Assembly (NCBI RefSeq): GCF_002007105.1
Contig: NZ_MVBC01000002.1
Span: forward strand, 434,001 to 498,000
Source of the DNA: Hymenobacter sp. CRA2
Lineage (GTDB): Bacteria; Bacteroidota; Bacteroidia; Cytophagales; Hymenobacteraceae
Reading direction: 5' to 3'
DNA: 64,000 bases
This document shows positions 52,843 through 60,760 of the stretch, piece by piece. Under the pieces are notes generated by a model. That model searched no databases. It was not told where the DNA came from and saw nothing but the letters and a program-made list of their open reading frames with translations. How positions within the stretch are numbered: the first letter of the stretch is position 1; every line of letters begins with the position of its first letter. Position numbers and translations under genes: made by a program.

Positions 52843-53718
52843 ATGGCTGACACGAATCAACAAGCCGCCAAAACCTTCACCCTGGGCGGCGACCTGACCG
52901 TCAACCGCATGGGCTACGGCGCCATGCGCATTACTGGCGACGGCATCTGGGGCCCGCCCAAAGACCACGACGAAGCCATTCGGGTGCTGCAGCGCGCCGT
53001 AGAGCTGGGCATTAATTTCATCGATACGGCCGACAGCTACGGGCCGAATGTATCGGAGGAGCTGATTGCCGAGGCACTGCTTCCCTACGCATCAGACCTG
53101 ATTATCGGCACGAAGGGCGGGCTGCTGCGCACCGGCCCGAATCAGTGGCCCATCGATGCCAGCCCCGAGCACCTGCAGGAGGCGTTGCGGGGCAGCCTGC
53201 AGCGCCTGAAGCTGAACCAAATCGACCTGTACCAGCTGCACCGCGTGGACCCGAACGTGCCCTACGAGCAGACCCTGGAGTTTTTGCAGCGGGTGCAGGA
53301 AGAAGGCCTGGTGAAGCACATCGGCCTCTCGGAGGTGACGGTGGAGCAGATTCAGCAGGCGCAGGAATACGTGAAGGTGGTGTCGGTGCAGAACATGTAC
53401 AGCGTGGACAACCGCAAGTGGGAAGCCGAACTGACCTACTGCGAGCAGCAAGGCATGGCTTTCATTCCGTGGTACCCGCTGAGCGGCGGCAACCAGCAGG
53501 CCCTTGATAAGCTGACCAGCATCGGGCAGCGTCTGGGGGCTACTCCGCAGCAGGTGGCCCTGAGCTGGCTGCTGCACCGCTCGCCCAACATCCTGCTGAT
53601 TCCGGGCACCTCGAAAGTGAAGCACCTGGAAGAAAACGTGAAGGCGGCCGACCTACAGCTGACGGCTCAGGACATGGAGGAACTCAACGCCCTGAGCCCG
53701 GCAGAAGCTGCGCAATAG
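52843..53718 (+). CDS. Aldo/keto reductase
   Basis: A 291-residue AKR. The TIM-barrel has the catalytic tetrad: Asp and Tyr in NFIDTADSYGPNVSEELIAE, Lys in IIGTKGGLL, and His in DLYQLHRVDPNVP. The NADPH-binding end includes LIPGTSKVKHLEENVKAADL. It is shaped like the YdhF/AKR-family oxidoreductases that reduce aldehydes or ketones. The substrate is not readable. It is a single-gene unit with a terminator on each side. Confidence 0.9.
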   Translation: MADTNQQAAKTFTLGGDLTVNRMGYGAMRITGDGIWGPPKDHDEAIRVLQRAVELGINFIDTADSYGPNVSEELIAEALLPYASDLIIGTKGGLLRTGPNQWPIDASPEHLQEALRGSLQRLKLNQIDLYQLHRVDPNVPYEQTLEFLQRVQEEGLVKHIGLSEVTVEQIQQAQEYVKVVSVQNMYSVDNRKWEAELTYCEQQGMAFIPWYPLSGGNQQALDKLTSIGQRLGATPQQVALSWLLHRSPNILLIPGTSKVKHLEENVKAADLQLTAQDMEELNALSPAEAAQ

Positions 53719-53735
53719 TCAGTTGGTTTGTAAAC

Positions 53736-53784
53736 AAATAAGCCCGGCCGGTGCTGCAGTAGCAGCCCAGCCGGGCTTATTTTG
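53736..53784 (+). terminator. Terminator after the aldo/keto reductase gene
   Basis: AAATAAGCCCGGC (53736-53748) / GCCGGGCTTATTT (53770-53782), 13-bp perfect stem with an inner CTGCAGTAGCAG hairpin, then T-rich. Confidence 0.85.
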
Positions 53785-53863
53785 TGCAATGCCCGTTGGG
53801 CAGTGAACTAAGCTTCCAGTCCCCCACAACACGAAAAGTCCCACCATATCGTTGTCGAGCCAT

Positions 53864-54757
53864 ATGAATTACTTACTATTCTTCGGCCTGGCCGCTGGCG
53901 GCAGTCTGGTTAGCTTGGCTTCTGCTACTTCTCCCCTGCCCCGGCCGTCGGCGGAGGTAACCGCCGACCAACCCGCCGCGGCGCCGGACACTTACGCCTG
54001 GCTGACGCATGCGTACCGCCCAGATGCTTCGCTGGCCAGCCGTTTTGCCCCGCCCGCGGGTTGCCAGCGGGTGAGTGCGGCAGCGGGCTCGTTTGGCCAC
54101 TGGCTGCGCTACCTGCCGTTGCGGCCCAAGGGTACTGCCGTGCGCCTGCACAACGGTCAGCTCAAGCAGCCCCAATCGGTGCACGCGGCGGTGCTCGATA
54201 TCGACACCGGCACGCGCGACCTGCAGCAGTGCGCCGACGCGGTGATGCGCCTGCGGGCCGAATATTTGTTCGGCCAGAACTTCCGCCGCATTCATTTCCA
54301 CCTGACCAGCGGCTACGACGCGTGGTTTGGCGACTGGGTCGACGGGCAGGGCTTCCGCTTGGCCGGCGAAACGGTGGAGGCCAGCAAGCGCCCGGCAGAA
54401 GCGCCCACGCACACCGCCCTGCGCCGCTACCTCGATCAGGTGTTCACCTTCGCGGGCACGCTTTCGCTCAGCCGCGAGCTGCGCCCCGTGCCTTTGGCCG
54501 AAGCTCAGCCCGGCGACGTGTTCATCAAGGGTGGCGCGCCGGGGCACGCCGTCATCATTCTGGACGTGGCCCAACACCCCGCCAGCGGGGCCCGCTACGC
54601 CTTGCTGGCCCAAAGCTACATGCCGGCGCAGGACATGCACGTGCTGCGCAACACGACCGAGCCGCAGCTCGGGGCATGGTTTCGACTGACTGCTCCTGAT
54701 GGCATCTTTGCGACGCCGGAGTGGGATTTTGAGGCTACGCAGCTGAAGCGCTGGTGA
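53864..54757 (+). CDS. DUF4846 family exported protein
   Basis: A 297-residue protein from the ATG at 53864 (MNYLLFFGLAAGGSLVSLAS, a signal peptide). The family body has FGHWLRYLPLRPKGTAVRLH, DIDTGTRDLQQCADAVMRLR, AEYLF, RIHFHLTSGYDAWFGDWVDG and VFIKGGAPGHAVIILDVAQH. The last block resembles an enzyme-like core (GHAVIILD), but I know no activity for DUF4846. A TTG at 53852 is a weaker start. Between it and the sirtuin gene lies a palindrome-rich spacer. Confidence 0.87.
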   Translation: MNYLLFFGLAAGGSLVSLASATSPLPRPSAEVTADQPAAAPDTYAWLTHAYRPDASLASRFAPPAGCQRVSAAAGSFGHWLRYLPLRPKGTAVRLHNGQLKQPQSVHAAVLDIDTGTRDLQQCADAVMRLRAEYLFGQNFRRIHFHLTSGYDAWFGDWVDGQGFRLAGETVEASKRPAEAPTHTALRRYLDQVFTFAGTLSLSRELRPVPLAEAQPGDVFIKGGAPGHAVIILDVAQHPASGARYALLAQSYMPAQDMHVLRNTTEPQLGAWFRLTAPDGIFATPEWDFEATQLKRW

Positions 54758-54778
54758 AGAAGCTGTGTGCCCCTCCTA

Positions 54779-54902
54779 GGTATAAGGCTTGCTATTTATT
54801 GACCTCACTTCTACCTGAAGAGGTAGAAGCACTACCACTTTTTAATCACCTCTTATACCCAAACAGGTAGAAGCTTATCGCAAAAACGCAATGGCTTATA
54901 CC
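54779..54902. repeat. Spacer built from two interleaved palindromic words
   Basis: Word 1 GGTATAAG/CTTATACC occurs at 54779-54786 (forward), 54852-54859 and 54895-54902 (reverse). Word 2 CTTCTACCT/AGGTAGAAG occurs at 54808-54816, 54821-54829 and 54865-54873; the first two form a perfect hairpin with a GAAG loop. They lie directly upstream of the sirtuin gene and could be operators or nested RNA hairpins. Confidence 0.65.
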
Positions 54903-54938
54903 TACGAACTTGCCGTTAGGTCCGTATAACCGTTTGTC

Positions 54939-55637
54939 ATGAAAAAAGTCGTTGTTCTCACCGGTGCGGGTATTTCTGCCGAAAGCGGCATTGCCACCTT
55001 CCGCGCCTCCGATGGGCTGTGGGAAAACCACCGCGTGGAAGACGTGGCCTCGCCGGAAGGCTGGGCCCGCAACCCCGCCCTGGTGCAGGAATTCTATAAC
55101 CAGCGCCGCGGAGCCGCCCGGCAGGCTCAGCCCAATGCCGGGCACCGGGCCCTGGTGGAATTGGAAAAGGCCTACGAGGTAGTGATTGTGACCCAGAACG
55201 TGGATGATTTGCACGAGCGGGCCGGCTCCAGTCACGTTATTCACCTGCACGGCAAGCTCATGGAAGCGCGCAGCTCGCGCTACGAGGAACTGGTGTACCC
55301 GCTCACCAAGGACCGCATCGAAATGGGCGAACTATGCGAGCGAGGCCACCAACTGCGGCCCAACATTGTGTGGTTTGGCGAGGCCGTGCCGCTGATTGAG
55401 CGCGCCGCCGAGGAGTGCGCCACGGCCGACGTGATGCTGGTGGTGGGCACCTCCTTGCAGGTGTACCCGGCCGCGGGCCTGCTGCACTACCTGCCCAGCG
55501 GCCGCCCGCTCTACGTCATCGACCCCAGCCAACCCAGCACCTCGCGGCGCGGCGTGCAGTTTATTGCGGAGCCCGCCACGGTAGGCGTGCCGCGGGTGGT
55601 GCGGGAACTGCTAGCCCAGGCTGCCGGCCCTGCCTAG
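54939..55637 (+). CDS. cobB: NAD-dependent protein deacylase (sirtuin)
   Basis: A 232-residue sirtuin. The NAD site is VVLTGAGISAESGIATFR, TQNVDDLHERAG and the catalytic His104 in HVIHLHGKL. Tyr53 and Arg56 in EFYNQRRGAA match the YxxR motif of class III sirtuins that remove succinyl or malonyl groups. The zinc module is reduced: the region MEARSSRYEELVYPLTKDRI, then EMGELCERGHQLRP, has one Cys instead of four, as I recall in other Bacteroidota homologues. It removes acyl groups from lysine using NAD+. Confidence 0.92.
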   Translation: MKKVVVLTGAGISAESGIATFRASDGLWENHRVEDVASPEGWARNPALVQEFYNQRRGAARQAQPNAGHRALVELEKAYEVVIVTQNVDDLHERAGSSHVIHLHGKLMEARSSRYEELVYPLTKDRIEMGELCERGHQLRPNIVWFGEAVPLIERAAEECATADVMLVVGTSLQVYPAAGLLHYLPSGRPLYVIDPSQPSTSRRGVQFIAEPATVGVPRVVRELLAQAAGPA

Positions 55638-55772
55638 GGCTCTGCCAGTTGCCCCGAGGTCCGGGCGTTTCGTTATGGCTGGGTTATCCATTGGGTTGGT
55701 TTTCGCGTAGGTAGCCAGATACCCCCGTCGGCGCCGCCGCTGGTGGGGCTCCCTGCTCCTACCACACCCCTT

Positions 55773-58700
55773 ATGAGCTATATCTACCGCCGGCTGCTCG
55801 TGGCTGGCTTACTGCTGACGGCCGCTTTGCCGGCCCGTCCGCAATCGGCCCCGGCCGCCCACCACGTTTACCTGCTCGGCAACACCGCTGGCCCCGTACC
55901 CGAAGCCCGCCTGAAAGCCCTGCGCCGCACCCTGGAGCAGGAAACCACGCCGTTTACCGTGGTGCACCTGGGCGACATTGTGGGCAACGAGGGCCTGTCC
56001 GACAAGCAGGATACCACCCGCGCCAGCCTCGAAACCCGTGCCAACGCCCTGATTGCGCTGGTGCAGGGCTTGCCCAACGGCCGCATTTACTTCGTGCCCG
56101 GCGACAAGGACTGGAACAACTCCGGCCGCGGCGGGCAGAAAAGCGTGCGGCGCCTGGAAAAGTACATCGAGCAGCAGCTAGGCGGGCAGAACGCCTTTAT
56201 TCCCAGCAACGGCTGCCCCGGCCCCGAAATCGTGGACGTGGCCCCGCTGGTGCGGCTGGTAGCGCTGAACACGCCCTGGTTTTCGCACCCCTTCGACCGG
56301 CCCGAAGCGCCTGATACCGACTGCAAAACCATGTCGACGGAGGAGTTCCGGGAGCAGTTGCAGGACGTCATCAACGACACCAAGGGGCGCAATGTGCTGC
56401 TGGTGGGCCACCAGCCGGCCCTCAGCAACGGCACCTACGGCGGCTACCAGCCGCTGAAGCGCCACCTCTCGCCGCCCATTTTCGGCACCATCAACGCCGC
56501 ATACCGCCAAAACGTGGGCACCCCGCGTGACATGGCCTCGCCGGGCTACCAGGAGTTTCGCAAAACACTGCTGAGCACCCTGAAGGAAAACCCCGGCGTG
56601 GTGTACGCCGCCGCCCACGACTTCAGCCTGCAGCTCACGCCCTTTGAGCGCAATTACCACGTGGTCAGCGGCAGCTTCAGCCACACCGAGCCGGTAGCCA
56701 ACAACGCCCGCTCGCTCTACAACGAAGACGAAGCCGGCTACACCCGCCTCGATTACTACGCCGACGGCACGGTAAAAACCACGTTTTTGCGCTTCGCGGG
56801 CGACGCCTCCACCAAGGCGGGTTTCACGGCCACGCTTTTCCAGTCGGCTTGCCTGCCCGCCAGCAAGGACACGCCGACCAATAGCTTCATCCCCGATTGC
56901 CCCAGCGCCACCAAGGAGGCGGCCACGCCCAAGCCCGATGCGGCCACCGGCCCTACGGCTACCGTGGTACCCGGCCCGCAGTACCGCGCGCACGGCCTGC
57001 AGAAGTCGCTCATTGGCCCGCTATACCGCTCGTCGTGGACGCAGCCGGTGGCCGTGCCGGTGCTCGATCTGAACACCGAAAAAGGCGGCCTGCGGCCTAC
57101 TGGTCGCGGTGGCGGACGCCAGACCACCTCGCTGAAGATGATTGCGGCCGACTCCTCGGAGTACACCTTCCGCTCGGTGGACAAGGACGTAACCAAGATT
57201 CTGCCGCCGGAGCTGCGCGGTTCGGTGGCCGCCGATATTCTGCGCGACATCACCCCCACGGCCAATCCGTACTCGGCCTTGGCCATTTCGCCCCTGCTCG
57301 ACCGCACCGACATTCTGCACGCCCGCCCGCGCCTGTTTGTGCTGCCCGATAACCAGCAGCTCGGCCCTTACCGCGAGCAGTACGCCGGCTTGCTCGGCAC
57401 GCTCGAAGACGACCCGTGGGATAAAAAGGAAAACATTGCCGGCTTCGGCGGCTCCGAGAACGTGCGGCGCTCGTTCAGCATGTTCCGCCAGCTCTACAAG
57501 GACAACGACAACCGCGTCGATGCCCGGCAGCTGGGCAAAGCCCGCGCCTTCGACATGCTGGTGGCTGACTTCGGCAAGCACGAGGACAACTGGAAATGGG
57601 CCGAATACCCCGACGCCGACGGCAAGGGCTCGGTATACCAACCCATTCCGCGCGACCGGGACCAGGCTTTCACGCTCTGGAATGGCGCCCTCACTTGGGT
57701 GGCCAACCGCGAGTGGGCCGTGCCCAGCATCGAGGACTTCCAAATGGAGTTCAACGACCTGGAAAGCCTGAACTGGCCAGCACGCCACCTCGACCGCGCC
57801 CTGCTGCAGAGCCTCACGCGCGACGACTGGCGCCAGATCGGGCAGTACCTGCAGCAGCGCATCACGCCCGCCGCCATCGACTCGGCCACGGCCCAGCTGC
57901 CCCGGGAAATCCAGGGTATTTCGGGCCAGGATATCAACCGCAAGCTCAAAAGCCGCATTCAGGAGCTGCCCAAGGCTCTGGATGAGTACTACCTGATGCT
58001 GGCCCGCGACGTGGACGTGGTGGGCTCCAACAAGGCCGAATTTTTCGGCGTGGAGCGCCTGCCCGGCGGCAACGTGCGCGTACGAGTTTTCAAGAAGTCG
58101 GATGATAGTCAGCCCTTCTTCGACCGCACCTTCGTGAAGGGCGAAACCCGCGACATTCGCCTCTACGGCCTCGACGGCAAGGATGGGTTCAGTGTAACGG
58201 GCCAGGGTCGGGGTGGTATCCGCGTGCGCATCATCGGCGGCGAGGGTGCCGACAGGATTGACGACAACGCTAGTGGGGGCCGTACCGAGGTGTACGACGT
58301 GCCCAATACCGAGCTTCACCCCGGCCCCGGCACGGCTGACCGCCGCTCCACGCGCCTGGGCATCAACCATTATGACCGCGATGCCTTCGAGTACGACGGC
58401 TACGCCCCGCGCGGCGCTATCCTATACAACCAGAACGACGGCTTCGGCATTGCCGCCGGCTTCGACTGGGTGAAGCAAGGCTTCCGCAAGCCCGATTACC
58501 GCGTGCGCTACGGCATCGATGCGCAGTACACCACCGCCGGCAACCGGCAGCTGACCGGCAACGTACGCTGGCGCTACCTGATCGGCAAGTGGGATTTTGG
58601 CATGCGCGGCACCTACGGCAACTACTTCCCCTTCTACAACTTTTTCGGGCTGGGCAACAACACCACCAAGGACGAAGACCTCTACAACGACCACTTTTAC

Positions 58701-59471
58701 CGGGCCCGCTACCGTGGCTACCAGACGGAAGCCTTCTTTGAGCGCGCCTTCCGCGGCAAGAGCCTGGTGCGCATCGGGCCGGTGTACGAGCAATACCAGA
58801 GCGACTACGCCGCCAACAGCTACATCGGCCGGCTGAAAAACGGGGGCAGCATCCCCGAGATACCCATTCCCGACACCGACTTCCAGCGCCTGCTCGGCGG
58901 CCGGGCCGTGGTGGACCTGGACTTCCGCGACCGGAAGCTGTTTGCACGCCGGGGCGTGCGCCTCTACGGCGAGCATACCACCTGGCGCCAGATCAACCAG
59001 GGCAAGAAAACCTTTGGCCTGACCGAAGCCTTTGCCGAGTACCTGGCCACGGCCCGCCTAGGCATCCCCGTGACGCTGGCCGTGAAGGGCGGCGGCGGCA
59101 AAAACTACGGTCCCCGCAATGAAATTCCGTTCTACAAGTTCACCCAGCTGGGCCTGCGCCAGAACCTGCGCGGTTACGTGCGCAACCGCTTTACCGGCGA
59201 CGCCTCGCTGTACCTGAACTCGGAGCTGCGCCTCGCCCTGGGCTACGCCAACACCTCCGTTCTGCCCTTCTACTACGGCCTGTTTGGCTTCTACGACCAG
59301 GGCCAGGTGTACTACAACGGCCGCGCCGACGGCGGCTGGCACCGCGGCTACGGCGGCGGCTTCTACGTGGCGCCGGTCTACGAAACCTTCGCCTTGTCTG
59401 TCTCGGTGCAGCACTCCGTGGAGGAAGCCGCGCTTATTCAGTTCGGCCTGGGCTTCCGCATCGACCAGTAA
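55773..59471 (+). CDS. Metallophosphoesterase-like domain fused to an outer-membrane beta-barrel
   Basis: A 1232-residue protein from the ATG at 55773 (MSYIYRRLLVAGLLLTAALP; signal peptide to about 24). Residues 30-330 resemble a calcineurin-type phosphoesterase with VVHLGDIVGNEG, IYFVPGDKDWNN, VLLVGHQPALSNG and YAAAHDFSLQL. The first metal motif, normally a GDxH/IGD form, is LLGNTAG (Asp to Asn). After a linker at about 370-430 come a middle region (430-860) and a C-terminal barrel (about 870-1232) rich in alternating aromatic strands, ending LIQFGLGFRIDQ. It is probably outer-membrane and may act on phosphate esters at the surface. Function is not established. Confidence 0.8.
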   Translation: MSYIYRRLLVAGLLLTAALPARPQSAPAAHHVYLLGNTAGPVPEARLKALRRTLEQETTPFTVVHLGDIVGNEGLSDKQDTTRASLETRANALIALVQGLPNGRIYFVPGDKDWNNSGRGGQKSVRRLEKYIEQQLGGQNAFIPSNGCPGPEIVDVAPLVRLVALNTPWFSHPFDRPEAPDTDCKTMSTEEFREQLQDVINDTKGRNVLLVGHQPALSNGTYGGYQPLKRHLSPPIFGTINAAYRQNVGTPRDMASPGYQEFRKTLLSTLKENPGVVYAAAHDFSLQLTPFERNYHVVSGSFSHTEPVANNARSLYNEDEAGYTRLDYYADGTVKTTFLRFAGDASTKAGFTATLFQSACLPASKDTPTNSFIPDCPSATKEAATPKPDAATGPTATVVPGPQYRAHGLQKSLIGPLYRSSWTQPVAVPVLDLNTEKGGLRPTGRGGGRQTTSLKMIAADSSEYTFRSVDKDVTKILPPELRGSVAADILRDITPTANPYSALAISPLLDRTDILHARPRLFVLPDNQQLGPYREQYAGLLGTLEDDPWDKKENIAGFGGSENVRRSFSMFRQLYKDNDNRVDARQLGKARAFDMLVADFGKHEDNWKWAEYPDADGKGSVYQPIPRDRDQAFTLWNGALTWVANREWAVPSIEDFQMEFNDLESLNWPARHLDRALLQSLTRDDWRQIGQYLQQRITPAAIDSATAQLPREIQGISGQDINRKLKSRIQELPKALDEYYLMLARDVDVVGSNKAEFFGVERLPGGNVRVRVFKKSDDSQPFFDRTFVKGETRDIRLYGLDGKDGFSVTGQGRGGIRVRIIGGEGADRIDDNASGGRTEVYDVPNTELHPGPGTADRRSTRLGINHYDRDAFEYDGYAPRGAILYNQNDGFGIAAGFDWVKQGFRKPDYRVRYGIDAQYTTAGNRQLTGNVRWRYLIGKWDFGMRGTYGNYFPFYNFFGLGNNTTKDEDLYNDHFYRARYRGYQTEAFFERAFRGKSLVRIGPVYEQYQSDYAANSYIGRLKNGGSIPEIPIPDTDFQRLLGGRAVVDLDFRDRKLFARRGVRLYGEHTTWRQINQGKKTFGLTEAFAEYLATARLGIPVTLAVKGGGGKNYGPRNEIPFYKFTQLGLRQNLRGYVRNRFTGDASLYLNSELRLALGYANTSVLPFYYGLFGFYDQGQVYYNGRADGGWHRGYGGGFYVAPVYETFALSVSVQHSVEEAALIQFGLGFRIDQ

Positions 59472-59506
59472 TTACGCAACCAATTCGTTCGGCATGCCGA
59501 ACAAGT

Positions 59507-59541
59507 AAAAGGTCGGGCTTCCTCCCGGCCTTTTATCTTTG
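59507..59541 (+). terminator. Terminator of the barrel gene overlapping the ppx promoter box
   Basis: AAAAGGTCGGG (59507-59517) pairs with CCCGGCCTTTT (59524-59534), one mismatch, then an overlapping TATCTTTG (59534-59541) that fits a -7 box for the Ppx/GppA gene 31 bp downstream. Terminator and promoter overlap. Confidence 0.65.
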
Positions 59542-59572
59542 CGCCACTTCTCTCTCGCCAAGCCTCTCGTAC

Positions 59573-60547
59573 ATGGAATACCCGCTGCTGAAACTGGCCG
59601 CCATTGATATCGGCTCCAACGCCGTCCGTTGTCAGATTTCCGCCGTGCTGGAGTACGAGGGCGCCTACCGGCTCAAACGCGTGGAATACGTGCGCTACCC
59701 CATGCGCCTGGGCGAAGACGTGTTTGCCACCGGCCACATTTCGCCCCAAAAGGAGGAAAAGTTCGTCAAGTTCATGCACGCGCTCAAGCTGCTGATGGAC
59801 GTGCACGACGTAGCGCACTACCTCATCTGCTCCACTTCCGCCATGCGCTCCGCCGACAACGGCCAGGCCATTGCCGACCGCATGCAGCGTGAGTTGGGCA
59901 TCAAGGTGCAGATCATCGACGGGCAGGCCGAGGCGGCGTACGTGAACCGCGTCATCATGCAGCTGCTGGAGGACAAGCGCCACTACCTGCACATCGACGT
60001 GGGCGGCGGCAGCACCGAGTTTAACCTCTACTCCGACCGGAAAAAAATTGCCTCGCAGTCGTTCGAAGTGGGCTCCATCCGCCGCCTGCAGCAGAACGGG
60101 CAGCCCGGCGAAGCCCTGCAGGATACCTGGCTGCGCATGGAAAACTGGGTGAAGGAAAACTCCCGCCGCTTCCACGTCACGCGCGCCATCGGTACCGGCG
60201 GCAACATCAACAAGATCTACTCCCTGGCTCAGCTGCCGCCCGACCGGCCCATCCCGCGCAAGCGCATCGACGACATTCTGACCAAGCTGCGCGGCCTGAG
60301 CATGGACGAGCGGGTGAACCTGCTCATGCTCAACCCCGACCGCGCCGACGTCATCGTGCCCGCCGGCCAGATTTACCTTTCGGCCATGGAGTGGTCGGGC
60401 GCCAAGGACATGCTCGTGCCCGACATCGGCCTCAAGGACGGCATGCTGCAGGCACTGTTTGAGGACCACTTCAACGAAATCCGCCCGAAATCGGACCACT
60501 CGCAGCGCGTGCCGCACCTGACCATTCAGAACGACCCAGAATCGTAA
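59573..60547 (+). CDS. ppx: Ppx/GppA-family phosphatase (exopolyphosphatase)
   Basis: A 324-residue protein with the sugar-kinase/ASKHA fold. The first phosphate loop is AAIDIGSNAVRCQISAVLEY and the second is YLHIDVGGGSTEFNLYS. STSAMRSADNG and the C-terminal metal-site GTGGNINK are also conserved. It lacks the C-terminal HD-like domain of long Ppx (about 500 residues), as in the short form. It hydrolyses polyphosphate ends or pppGpp. It converges on ppk1 with a shared terminator, so the synthesis and degradation genes are paired, but not in an operon. Confidence 0.9.
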   Translation: MEYPLLKLAAIDIGSNAVRCQISAVLEYEGAYRLKRVEYVRYPMRLGEDVFATGHISPQKEEKFVKFMHALKLLMDVHDVAHYLICSTSAMRSADNGQAIADRMQRELGIKVQIIDGQAEAAYVNRVIMQLLEDKRHYLHIDVGGGSTEFNLYSDRKKIASQSFEVGSIRRLQQNGQPGEALQDTWLRMENWVKENSRRFHVTRAIGTGGNINKIYSLAQLPPDRPIPRKRIDDILTKLRGLSMDERVNLLMLNPDRADVIVPAGQIYLSAMEWSGAKDMLVPDIGLKDGMLQALFEDHFNEIRPKSDHSQRVPHLTIQNDPES

Positions 60548-60561
60548 AGAGCCGCACTGGC

Positions 60562-60736
60562 AGTCATTGCGAGGAGGCACGACGAAGCAACCGCAGGAAG
60601 GCGTAGCCAATCGGTCCCGTACAACGTGCCGCCCTACAAAGAAGCACCGCCCAAAACCAGTAACGCAGGTTTTGGGCGGTGCCGTTTTTGGGTAGTGGGT
60701 ATGGTATCGTTTGTGCCTCGCGTTGCTCGTAATGCC
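60562..60736. repeat. GTCATTGCGAGGAGGCACGA-type dispersed palindromic element
   Basis: GTCATTGCGAGGAGGCACGA, then CGAAGCAACCGCAGGAAGGC (60563-60602) has an imperfect inverted partner at 60708-60736 (TCGTTTGTGCCTCGCGTTGC to TAATGCC). A terminator lies between the arms. This type of element is widespread in Bacteroidota genomes, as I recall. Confidence 0.55.
60644..60688. terminator. Bidirectional terminator between ppx and ppk1
   Basis: GCACCGCCCAAAACC (60644-60658) / GGTTTTGGGCGGTGC (60668-60682), 15-bp perfect stem, 9-nt loop, then CGTTTTTG. It separates convergent genes. Confidence 0.85.
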
Positions 60737-60760
60737 GGCCAGTGCCAATCAGTGCAGCTG

